Shown piece by piece: positions 7,904 through 15,406 of a stretch of DNA of 34,759 bases. This DNA is from Verrucomicrobiota bacterium. Its GTDB lineage: Bacteria; Verrucomicrobiota; Verrucomicrobiia; Verrucomicrobiales; Akkermansiaceae. The stretch lies in contig JAGWXY010000017.1 in the NCBI GenBank assembly GCA_018969605.1, forward strand, positions 1-34,759, given 5' to 3'. Made by a program: the position numbers and the translations under genes. The first letter of the stretch is position 1. The number at the start of each line of letters is the position of its first letter. The notes under the pieces are model-generated. The model did no database searches. It had not been told where the DNA came from and worked only from the letters and a program-made list of their open reading frames with translations.

Positions 7904-9223
7904 TTAGTAAACGATCACGACCTTTGTGGCCGTGGCTTGTTGCTCGACCTTCTTGCCCTTCATTTTTCTAGCGGTGAGGGTGACGGTGTAGGTTCCAGGC
8001 TTTGTGGGCTTGCCTGAGATCACTCCATTCTTCGCATTCAACTTCAGTCCTCTAGGTAGTCCCTTGGCCGCGAATGTTTTGGCTCCAAAGTTGGTGGTGA
8101 TTGTGAAGCGTGGGATCAGCTTTCCTTTGGGAACTGATACCGTGGACAAGTCGCTAGTGATGCTCGGGGGAGTTACCACGGTGAGTGTCGCCGCGTTGCT
8201 GGTCACGGTTCCAGCAGAGTTCGCTACAATTACCGTGTAGTTACCTGCATCTGAGGCTTTCGCGTTAGGTATGGTGTAGGAGGACGCTGTAGCGCCAGAA
8301 ATCGGACTACCATTCTTGTACCACTGGTAGGACAGGCTTGTTCCGTCGGCGCTCGCGCTGAATGAGGCACTTTCTCCGCTGCCTACTCTCAAGTCGTTAG
8401 GATGAGACATGATGCTTGGTGGCAACGAATCTGTTATAGGACCTGAAATTCGAAAGTTATCAAGATATTGAGCGCCACCCCATTTTGAACCATGAAGAGT
8501 AATGGATATCGCTGAATCCGATGATAGATAGGTGTCGTAAATTGACGCTTGAATAATACCTAGGCTTAATGGTGTAGAAGTACCATTTTTTCCTAAGTCA
8601 AAAAATTCACCGCGAACACTAATCTCATCACCAAAAAAACCTCCAATTACATTTACCGTTAACGTATGTCTGTACCAATTATTGCTTAAAGTTATACTCG
8701 GAGAGGAATGACTCGATGAATATGTGCTTATTGCGAATCGAAATTCATTAGATTCACCTGTCTTCTCAAGGTAAGATAATATATAATGATTCCAATCTTT
8801 TGATGGGTTGAGGAAGATGCCGACAGGCCGCTCATATTGGTTAGGGTTAACTAGGGAAGCGTCATATTTGAAATCGATTGAAGATGACATTTCCGCTCCT
8901 TGAGAGCTTGTAAATCGATAATTCGACTCGGCATTGGTGTTTCCCCAACTCGTGCTTAACTTAGGAATCAAGCAGCCCCCACTTACACCTCCTGTTGAGC
9001 TTTGAGTGAAAGCATTGTCTTTTACTGTAAAGTTTGTCAGGAGATCATTTTCTTGTGAGCTTAGATAATTGTCGAAATTTACTGAAACATCTCCGGCTAT
9101 AGCAATTTTCTGTAGCAGAGTTATAATTACAAAAAAGATTTGTAAAATTAATACACAGTCATCCCACAGGAAGGCTGTGCCATCAAATGATAAATTATTT
9201 TTTGCAGAGCGTAGCGATGTCAT
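7904..9223 (-). CDS. Secreted/surface protein: lectin-like N-terminal region, Ig-like and putative-Ig domains
   Basis: 439 residues. A long N-terminus with a hydrophobic stretch (about 23-43, VLILQIFFVIITLLQKIAIA) looks like a signal peptide ending AIA before GD. Residues about 45-265 are beta-rich without a recognised family, ending in GSKWGGAQYLDNFRIS, which suggests a jelly-roll, LamG-like fold. Residues about 270-350 are an Ig-like domain (SYQWYKNGSPISGATASSYTI ... DAGNYTVIVANSAG), very common in verrucomicrobial surface proteins. Residues about 352-438 are a putative-Ig (He_PIG-like) module (LPRGLKLNAKNGVISGKPTKPGTYTV). The gene lies opposite to the rest of the element. Its 5' part (about 8430-9223) is strikingly AT-rich and its 3' part is not, suggesting a chimeric origin. 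Function unknown; probably adhesion or glycan binding. Confidence 0.75.
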   Translation of the reverse strand: MTSLRSAKNNLSFDGTAFLWDDCVLILQIFFVIITLLQKIAIAGDVSVNFDNYLSSQENDLLTNFTVKDNAFTQSSTGGVSGGCLIPKLSTSWGNTNAESNYRFTSSQGAEMSSSIDFKYDASLVNPNQYERPVGIFLNPSKDWNHYILSYLEKTGESNEFRFAISTYSSSHSSPSITLSNNWYRHTLTVNVIGGFFGDEISVRGEFFDLGKNGTSTPLSLGIIQASIYDTYLSSDSAISITLHGSKWGGAQYLDNFRISGPITDSLPPSIMSHPNDLRVGSGESASFSASADGTSLSYQWYKNGSPISGATASSYTIPNAKASDAGNYTVIVANSAGTVTSNAATLTVVTPPSITSDLSTVSVPKGKLIPRFTITTNFGAKTFAAKGLPRGLKLNAKNGVISGKPTKPGTYTVTLTARKMKGKKVEQQATATKVVIVY

Positions 9224-9962
9224 AAAAGTTAAAATTATTTGTAGTTAGACTATAAGAAATCACGAAATAGCTTTCGGGCAATAGTCTCTTTAGGTCCTAA
9301 TAGCGGTGTGCGGCTTGAACCCTATTTTCGCACAGATGGCCAAAAGCAAGCGGTGTTAGGATTATTCTAAAGAATGTTGTTTTAATTTTTGATCAGCGGT
9401 TGGTGGTGGGATTATTTCAAATACAACAAAATTTCTAATCGTTATGTCTACCGCCCAGAGGCATCCTGTCAAATCAGGAATTTTTTATCGTCAAGGTAAA
9501 CTATTATGGTGACCGCATTCGCGAATCTGTAAATCATTTGCTATCAATGACTTGAGTATTTTTTGGTGGCGAATCTTGTCTGGAAATTGAGCCAAAACCA
9601 TGCTTTTGAGGCTGATTTTCTGCCCTACAGAGCGATTTCCCGTACTCGCTGTGAATTTATTGGCAAATTGGCCCTTTCTTGAATTCTTCGAGGATTCCTC
9701 AATAGAAAGGATATTGAGCTGCCAGCAAAATGGGCAACCGCCCCCCCTAGGGTATCGAGCGAACTAGAGGCCGATTCTATGTCCCGAGGGCTTCAAGTCT
9801 CACGCAAGCCTTGCCTGTCACGAGATCCGCTGGTGCTTCCTTGAGCCGTCCGCTCCCCAAAAGCCCCGCCTAAAGCTGCCTCAAAAGTACCGAATAAGGT
9901 GAGAGAAAAGTGAGTGGCTATTTGTGCTCTCACTGCCATTTCCGCCATAACTCATTGAAAAT
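9224..9962. other. About 740 bp without a convincing gene at the right end of the element
   Basis: No frame of reasonable length or known motif was found. The AT-rich part next to 9223 should contain the promoter of the leftward Ig-domain gene. A short frame at 9475-9555 (FFIVKVNYYGDRIRESVNHL, then stop) resembles the N-terminal arm domain of tyrosine integrases and may be a relic. AATGACTT at 9546-9553 is an inverse partner of the repeats at the left end. CATTGA/TCAATG flanks a 3-base loop directly beyond the tRNA 3' end. Confidence 0.45.
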
Positions 9963-10014
9963 CAATGGAGCCGCTGGTCGGATTTGAACCGACGACCTGC
10001 TCATTACGAATGAG
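9963..10014 (-). repeat. attR: right 52-bp direct repeat within tRNA-Thr
   Basis: Exact copy of 4108-4159. It starts three bases beyond the encoded CCA and reaches the 5' side of the anticodon stem, so crossover could have occurred anywhere between the anticodon loop and the 3' end. Confidence 0.9.
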
Positions 10015-10040
10015 CTGCTCTACCCCTGAGCTACAGCGGC
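9966..10040 (-). tRNA. tRNA-Thr (anticodon CGT)
   Basis: The complement folds as a full cloverleaf of 75 bases with encoded CCA: acceptor GCCGCTG/CAGCGGC, D stem GCTC/GAGC, anticodon stem GCTCA/TGAGC with loop TTCGTAA, a 5-base variable loop, T stem GTCGG/CCGAC with loop TTCAAAT, and discriminator T. Anticodon CGT reads ACG (Thr). It lies downstream of the AsmA-like gene on the same strand and is the integration target of the element. Confidence 0.95.
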
Positions 10041-10148
10041 GCTGGATGGAGAAGGAGCAAATCAAAGTCGGGTGGCTCCTGCAAGAGGAAATCGGTGGGT
10101 GTAGCGACGAAGCAAAACCGATTTTTGTTGGCGAGCGATCCTGCTTTT

Positions 10149-12629
10149 TCAGGGGTTTGGTGCGCTGTCGCGGGCTTTGGGAAGCGCGGCGGGGGCGATC
10201 GGCTCCGGGGCGGGTGGGGGTGAGAACATCACGTTTTCCCAGTTTGGTTTTTTGAGTGGGCCGGATCCGCGGAATTGGAACATCCCGTAAAAGGGCTTGA
10301 GCGGCAGAGTGATGAGGCCGAGCAAGCCGCGGGCATTCATGCGCATGGTCATGTCGAAAGCCTGGGTGTCGAGGTTGACCGATCCGTCGCCGGTGAAGGC
10401 CAGCGACTTGGTGGAGGTGTTGAAATCGCGCGTGCTGAGGATGCCGTTGCGGATGGTGAAGTTGCAAAACGCGCTTCCGGCGTATTCAAAGCCGGCGTTG
10501 CGGTTGTTGAGTACGGTGCTGACGAGTGGGCTGAGAGGGCCAAACATTGGCACGGAAAACAGCTCGGTTTTTTCCATCGCAAGGAGACCTTCGCCGTTCA
10601 TGGTGGTGACATCCTGATTTGCCATGTTGAAACCGATGCGTCCGGTGACTTCGCCGCCGCCTTTCATGTTGAAGCCGTAGGTGTTAGAAAGCTCGGAAAT
10701 CGAGAGCGAGGTCCAGCTCATTTCGCCAACAAGTTTTCCGTCGCCGAGGAAATCGTATCGCGACTTGATTTCGCCGCTGAATGATTGCGCTTTGAGATTG
10801 TCGATGAGCACCCGGCGATTGCGGATGCCGATCGCAGCGGATGGTTTGGTGAGGGTGATGTCCTTGCCGAGAAAGATGTAATTGGCGGCCGAGTCCGAAT
10901 CGAAGGCGATGTCCAGTGTCGTGCGCCCGGCGGGTGTGACATCGACCTTGCCGGAGCCGCGGATGTTGGGTGGCTGGTGAAAGCGGTAGGCTTCGAGATT
11001 GTCGGCGATCTTCGGTGCGAAGAGTCGGACGAGTGGAGCTGCCCAGAAGGGGCCGCGGACATTGACCACCTCGACGATTTTTTCTGCGCCATCGTATCGG
11101 ATGCGCTCGATTTTGGCGGTGCCGGTGTTCTTGCCATTGAAGGCATTGCGCAAGGGGTAGTCGTTGTAATTGAAAACAACAGTGCCGTTGCTGAAGTCGA
11201 GTTCGTCATGGTTCAGTTTGAGGTCGCAGGCGGCGCTTTCGAGCGGCACTCCGCGGAAGTTCATGTTTTCGACCGAGGCCTTTCCTTCGTAGTGCCAAGA
11301 ATGCCGGTCTTCCGCGCTACTGGTGCCTTCGAGCACGACATGACACTTGGCGCCCTTGCGTTCGGAAAAGTCTTCGATGACTTTGGCCAGTGGCTGACCA
11401 ATGAAAATCGGATGAAACACTTTTGCGGGAAGGGTGGATTCGATCGCAACGCGGCGAAGTGGTCCGTCGATGAGAAGTTTTCCGGTCGCCTTGCCATCGG
11501 GGCGGGTAATGAGGATGTCTTTGAGGAAAAACTTGCGGTCTCGCATCGCAAAGGCGCCGCTGAAGCCATCGAAGCGGGTTTCGCGAAAAATGATTGACTG
11601 CAGGCTGGCGCGGCCGATGGCTTCGATCTGCGGCGGGCCATCGGGCTGCAGTTGAAATTCGCCATTCGCTTCGAGCTGCTGCGGGCCTTCGACGCTTAGG
11701 CCGCTGGGCTGTTTGATGTTGAGCCATGCCGACAAGAGCGATGGGATCTCAACGGATGAGATGAGGTCGAAGCGGCCCTGGCGTTTCCCGATGTCGTAAT
11801 CGGCGCGGGCGTCGAGTTCACCGGCTTTGTCGGTAGCTTTGAGCGATGTGACGGTGAGAAGGTTGTCGGCGAGTTCGGCTTCGGCGCTGAGCGTGCTGAG
11901 TGCGTGTTGGTTTTTTTCGATGCCTTGTGCATCGAGTGTCAATTTTGCGCGAAACGATTCGTGCCGGTTGGCATCACCTTCGAGGTAGATGCCTAGTCGC
12001 GGTGGTGAGGCGGGATCGAAATGCCAGGTGTTGAGTTGTTTGATGATTTTGGCGATGAGTTCACGGCGTTGGCCGAGTTGTTCTTGATCTTCCGGTTTTG
12101 TCGTGTCCTGCAGGTAGCCAATGATGCGCGCGTCGAGGCTGACCTCGATGCCGCTGATTGTGCCCTTGGTGTTGCGGATTTCCAGTTGACGGTCGCCGGG
12201 CATCAGCAAGGTGCCGCTGGCGTTGCGGATCTCGAGAAGCTCAGAGTTTGGATCTTCCGGTTTCACCGAGAGGGTGAGCCCGGCGTCCTTGAGTTCGATT
12301 TTTGCAAGCACGACCGCGCCGCGCGCGAGTTTGGTTTTGTCGAGGTCGATGATGATGCGCTCGAGTTTGGCGATTTCCTTTTGGCGTGATGCGTCATCGA
12401 AGACTTTCACCTTGGTGGCGCTGATGCCGCGGAAGGGGTTGTAGGAAAGTGCGCCAATGGAAATGTGGGCACCTTGCTTGGCGATTTCGGCTTCAATCGC
12501 CGCTCGCCATGAATCGGGCAGGCCACTGCGATTGAGCCACCACAGACCGACCGGCGCGGCGATCACGGCGGTGAGGATGAGAAGGAACGCAACGGTGCGA
12601 AGGTTCCTGGTGAGGTGGAGGCGGTGCAT
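10149..12629 (-). CDS. AsmA-like / YhdP-type envelope protein
   Basis: 826 residues. An N-terminal membrane segment (about 11-32, VAFLLILTAVIAAPVGLWWL) is followed by a very long, beta-rich periplasmic region with repeated elements of the AsmA/DUF3971 type (ISIGALSYNPFRGISATKVKVFDD near the N-terminus; GEMSWTSLSISELSNTYGFNMKGGGEVTGRIGF and FDMTMRMNARGLLGLITLPLKPFYGMFQFRGSGPLKKPNW near the C-terminus). The last about 20 residues are Pro/Ala-rich. Proteins of this group form bridge-like beta structures implicated in lipid transport between inner and outer membrane, which fits a diderm host. It starts 44 bases after radC on the same strand. The exact subfamily is not certain. Confidence 0.75.
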   Translation of the reverse strand: MHRLHLTRNLRTVAFLLILTAVIAAPVGLWWLNRSGLPDSWRAAIEAEIAKQGAHISIGALSYNPFRGISATKVKVFDDASRQKEIAKLERIIIDLDKTKLARGAVVLAKIELKDAGLTLSVKPEDPNSELLEIRNASGTLLMPGDRQLEIRNTKGTISGIEVSLDARIIGYLQDTTKPEDQEQLGQRRELIAKIIKQLNTWHFDPASPPRLGIYLEGDANRHESFRAKLTLDAQGIEKNQHALSTLSAEAELADNLLTVTSLKATDKAGELDARADYDIGKRQGRFDLISSVEIPSLLSAWLNIKQPSGLSVEGPQQLEANGEFQLQPDGPPQIEAIGRASLQSIIFRETRFDGFSGAFAMRDRKFFLKDILITRPDGKATGKLLIDGPLRRVAIESTLPAKVFHPIFIGQPLAKVIEDFSERKGAKCHVVLEGTSSAEDRHSWHYEGKASVENMNFRGVPLESAACDLKLNHDELDFSNGTVVFNYNDYPLRNAFNGKNTGTAKIERIRYDGAEKIVEVVNVRGPFWAAPLVRLFAPKIADNLEAYRFHQPPNIRGSGKVDVTPAGRTTLDIAFDSDSAANYIFLGKDITLTKPSAAIGIRNRRVLIDNLKAQSFSGEIKSRYDFLGDGKLVGEMSWTSLSISELSNTYGFNMKGGGEVTGRIGFNMANQDVTTMNGEGLLAMEKTELFSVPMFGPLSPLVSTVLNNRNAGFEYAGSAFCNFTIRNGILSTRDFNTSTKSLAFTGDGSVNLDTQAFDMTMRMNARGLLGLITLPLKPFYGMFQFRGSGPLKKPNWENVMFSPPPAPEPIAPAALPKARDSAPNP

Positions 12630-12673
12630 GCGGGGCGCTGGCGAGACTAGGACCGCTGGGCATGGAATGCAAC

Positions 12674-13417
12674 TCAGCGGATGAAGCCTGCTTCGCGAAA
12701 CGAATAGTACGGGGTGCGGCCGGGCGAGGGTTTGCCGATGATGACATGGTCGAAGAAGCGGACCTGCATGAGCTTGGAAGCCTCGATGATGCGATTGGTC
12801 GCTTCTTCGTCGGCGCGGCTCGGGGAGGGGTCGCCGGATGGATGATTGTGAACGAGCACGAAGCCGTAGGCACCGCGGGTGATCACGGGGCGCAAAATTT
12901 CACGCGGGTGGGCGGCGGATTGATCGACGGTCCCAATGGATACGACTGTTGTGCCGGAGTGGCGCAGGCGGCTGTCGAGAGTGGCGACGATGACTTGTTC
13001 CTGGGTGAGGTGCCGGAGCTGGGGGGCGAAGATGTCGTGGATGATTTCGGCGCTATCGAGTGGTCGGTCATGGGCTTGCTCGCGAGCGACGCGGGTGCCC
13101 AGCTCGAAAGCGGCGGCCAGCTTCGATGCCTTGGCGAGGCCGATGCCGTATTCTTTGGCGAGCTCGCTGACCGGCAAGCTACCGAGCGCTCCGATTGAGC
13201 CGTATTTGCCGATCAGGGAGCGGCCGATCTCGATGGCGCTACGGCCGCGGATGCCGGTCGAAATGAACAGGGCCATCAACTCTGCATTGTCGAGGGCCGA
13301 GGGTCCGAGATGGGCCAGTTTTTCGCGTGGTCGCTCGTTGTTGGGCATGTCCTGAATGCGCGTGCTGTAGGCGCTTTCTTCCAGGTCCGCAATTTGACAG
13401 AGCTTTGATGAGTTCAT
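12674..13417 (-). CDS. radC: RadC family JAB/MPN-domain protein
   Basis: 247 residues from the chosen ATG. The N-terminal part (RIQDMPNNERPREKLAHLG, then helix-hairpin-helix-like LAKEYGIGLAKASKLAAAFELG) matches the UPF0758/RadC N-terminal domain. The C-terminal JAB domain carries the metal motif HNHPSGDPSPSRAD (about 188-201). Historically called DNA repair protein, but its biochemical role is unresolved. The frame is open to an ATG at 13483; 13417 is preferred because the conserved RIQDxP segment begins about 19 residues after it, while an ATG at 13348 would cut into that segment. Confidence 0.9.
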   Translation of the reverse strand: MNSSKLCQIADLEESAYSTRIQDMPNNERPREKLAHLGPSALDNAELMALFISTGIRGRSAIEIGRSLIGKYGSIGALGSLPVSELAKEYGIGLAKASKLAAAFELGTRVAREQAHDRPLDSAEIIHDIFAPQLRHLTQEQVIVATLDSRLRHSGTTVVSIGTVDQSAAHPREILRPVITRGAYGFVLVHNHPSGDPSPSRADEEATNRIIEASKLMQVRFFDHVIIGKPSPGRTPYYSFREAGFIR

Positions 13418-13601
13418 TTGAACAACATACAAGGACAATGAATCTAGGCAAATCGAAATGTGGGTGAAATTCTGTTGGAGCATTTAAAGTCATTTCATGG
13501 CTATGGTGATGGAACGTGGCGGCCACACAATCAGTGGTCAAATACCGCCATTAACATCGCTCGGTTCTGGCACTGCGAGCTTGATGCGTTAGATTGCCCG
13601 C
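13418..13601. other. Divergent intergenic region radC / DCC-family gene
   Basis: Between two genes that read away from each other, so promoters for both are expected here. No confident boxes, operators or hairpins were recognised. Confidence 0.35.
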
Positions 13602-13997
13602 GTGCGCTGGACCTTGTTTTACGATGCCGACTGCGGGCTTTGTTCGGCGATGATCGCTTGGATTGGGAAACACGATCGGCGGAGGTGCATCGATTGCTTG
13701 CCCTTGCAGGGGGAAATGGCGGAAAAACGCGGATTTTCTGCGGAAATTGGCAAGGATGGCGGATCGATGGTGGTCGTGAGAGATGCAGATGGCGCGGTTT
13801 TTACAGAGAGCGAGGCATGCCTTGAACTGGCTAGGGCGTTGGGTGGATTTTGGCGATTGGCTCTGATTTTGCGGATGATTCCGCGGCGTTTGCGCGACCG
13901 TGCGTATCTGGCGGTGTCGCTTCATCGGCAGTTGCTTTGGCTCTGCGGCGACCATTGTGGAGTGAAGGATTCGGCTGAAAAGGTGTCGCGTCATTGA
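13602..13997 (+). CDS. DCC-family (DUF393) thiol-disulfide oxidoreductase-like protein
   Basis: 131 residues from a GTG start. The N-terminus reads TLFYDADCGLCSAMIAWI, the hallmark Y-D-x-x-C-x-x-C of the DCC family (predicted thioredoxin-like fold; Cys at about 11 and 14). The middle SMVVVRDADGAVFTESEACLELARAL and the C-terminal hydrophobic/basic helices also match. The role is probably redox or thiol chemistry, but no substrate is known. It lies 82 bases ahead of hisS on the same strand and may be its upstream operon partner. Confidence 0.85.
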   Translation: MRWTLFYDADCGLCSAMIAWIGKHDRRRCIDCLPLQGEMAEKRGFSAEIGKDGGSMVVVRDADGAVFTESEACLELARALGGFWRLALILRMIPRRLRDRAYLAVSLHRQLLWLCGDHCGVKDSAEKVSRH

Positions 13998-14079
13998 ATC
14001 CGTGGTTCGCGCGACTTCGCTTGCCAGTGCAATCCTGCCTTGAAATGCCGCCCTTGGCGTGCATCCTCACCGCCCTCGC

Positions 14080-15375
14080 ATGGCTGGCCCGTCGTTTCAA
14101 GCACTCCCCGGATTTCGCGATTTCATTCCCCGTGAATGCGCGATCCGGAATTACCTGTTTGAGACCTGGCGTGCGGTCGCGCGGCGCTCGGGATTTGTGG
14201 AATACGAAACGCCGGTGCTCGAGGATACGGCGTTGTATCTGAAAAAATCCGGCGGTGAGCTGTCCTCGCAACTCTTTCGCTTTGAGGATCAGGGCGGACG
14301 CGATGTGACGCTGCGCCCGGAAGTGACCGCATCGCTGGCGCGTCTCGCGGCCGAGCATCAGCGTCATTTCCCTAAGCCGCTGAAGTGGTTTGAGATCGGC
14401 CAGTGCTTTCGTTACGAGAAACCGCAAAAGGGCCGCGGCCGAGAGTTTCATCAATTCAATGTCGATATCTTGGGCGAAGCCGGACCCGAGGCGGACGCCG
14501 AGCTGATCGCGCTGTCGATCGAGACGATGCTCGCGTTTGGCTTCAAGCGCGGTGACTTCGTCGTTCGCGTGTCGGATCGCAAGGCGTGGGTAGATTATGC
14601 AAAAGCTCATGGCATCGATGATGCCGCGCTGCCGGATTTTCTGGGGATCATCGACAAGTTCGAACGCGAAAAGCCTGAGCTGCTGGAGCAAAAGTTGCAG
14701 GCCTTGGGGCTCAGCGTCGGGGAGGTGAAAGATTTCATCGGCAATCCGGCGAATGCCTCTGTGGCGTTCAATGCGATTCGGCAGGATCTTGAATCTCGCG
14801 GCATGGGCGAGTTCATCGAACTCGATCTCTCGATCGTGCGCGGTCTGGCTTATTACACGGGTGTGGTGTTTGAGGTTTTTGATTCGAGCAAATCGATGCG
14901 TGCGGTTGCTGGTGGTGGTCGTTATGACACGCTCGTTTCGACCATTTCCAATGGCGCGGTCGACATGCCCGCGACGGGTTTTGCGATGGGCGATTATGTG
15001 ATCCGCAACCTCATCGAGGAGACTCCGCATGCCTTGATGCAAATGGAGGTGTGGCTTCAGCGTCATGCCGCCGCGTGCGATGTTTATGTCGTCGTTGCCG
15101 ATGAAAATCGCCGGGCTTATTCGCTTTCTTTGCTCACTCAGCTACGTCGTGCGGGGCTTTCCTCCGACATTGCGATGACCCCTGCCAAGGTCGCCAAGCA
15201 ATTCCAGAGCGCCGAGCGATCGGGCGCGAGGTTTGCATTGGTGGTCGGTGCCGAATATCCCGAACTGAAACTCAAAATCCTTTCAAGCCGCAGCGAAGAA
15301 TCCGGCAATGCCGCAAATGCGGTCGAGTGGCTCACCGAACGCCTGCAACAGCCCGATGGGCCATTGCTCGCCTGA
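14080..15375 (+). CDS. hisS: Histidine-tRNA ligase
   Basis: 431 residues. Class II synthetase: motif 1 region LPGFRDFIP ... YETPVLED; motif 2 FRYEKPQKGRGREFHQFNVDI; HisRS-specific VRGLAYYTGVVFEVF and AGGGRYD; a C-terminal anticodon-binding domain (DVYVVVADE ... ARFALVVGAEY). It charges tRNA-His in the cytoplasm. An in-frame GTG at 14059 would add seven residues; the ATG at 14080 fits the usual start just before the LPGFRDF motif. Followed after 31 bases by aspS, so probably one transcript. Confidence 0.95.
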   Translation: MAGPSFQALPGFRDFIPRECAIRNYLFETWRAVARRSGFVEYETPVLEDTALYLKKSGGELSSQLFRFEDQGGRDVTLRPEVTASLARLAAEHQRHFPKPLKWFEIGQCFRYEKPQKGRGREFHQFNVDILGEAGPEADAELIALSIETMLAFGFKRGDFVVRVSDRKAWVDYAKAHGIDDAALPDFLGIIDKFEREKPELLEQKLQALGLSVGEVKDFIGNPANASVAFNAIRQDLESRGMGEFIELDLSIVRGLAYYTGVVFEVFDSSKSMRAVAGGGRYDTLVSTISNGAVDMPATGFAMGDYVIRNLIEETPHALMQMEVWLQRHAAACDVYVVVADENRRAYSLSLLTQLRRAGLSSDIAMTPAKVAKQFQSAERSGARFALVVGAEYPELKLKILSSRSEESGNAANAVEWLTERLQQPDGPLLA

Positions 15376-15406
15376 TCATTTTTTAAACAACTCACCATTT
15401 CAATCC

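Larger units (their letters stand above)
4108..10014. mobile_element. Small integrative element in tRNA-Thr(CGT)
   Basis: A perfect 52-bp direct repeat (4108-4159 and 9963-10014) bounds about 5.86 kb. The right copy is the 3' two thirds of a complete tRNA-Thr gene; the left copy is only that 3' part. A tyrosine integrase begins about 100 bp inside the left end, reading inward, and is followed by an excisionase-like HTH gene. This is the usual arrangement of an element that enters the 3' end of a tRNA gene and restores it. The interior is more AT-rich than the flanks. Payload: an unknown coupled protein, a Sel1-repeat protein and an Ig-domain protein. No conjugation, phage structural or toxin genes are visible, so it is either a satellite-like or mobilisable island or a decayed remnant. 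Confidence 0.88.

Noticed and set aside
7904-9223. Autotransporter
   Set aside because: The C-terminus is a putative-Ig module, not a beta-barrel; no terminal barrel pattern is visible.
13831-15066. 411-codon frame opposite hisS
   Set aside because: Complete antisense overlap with a conserved synthetase; product without recognisable domains.
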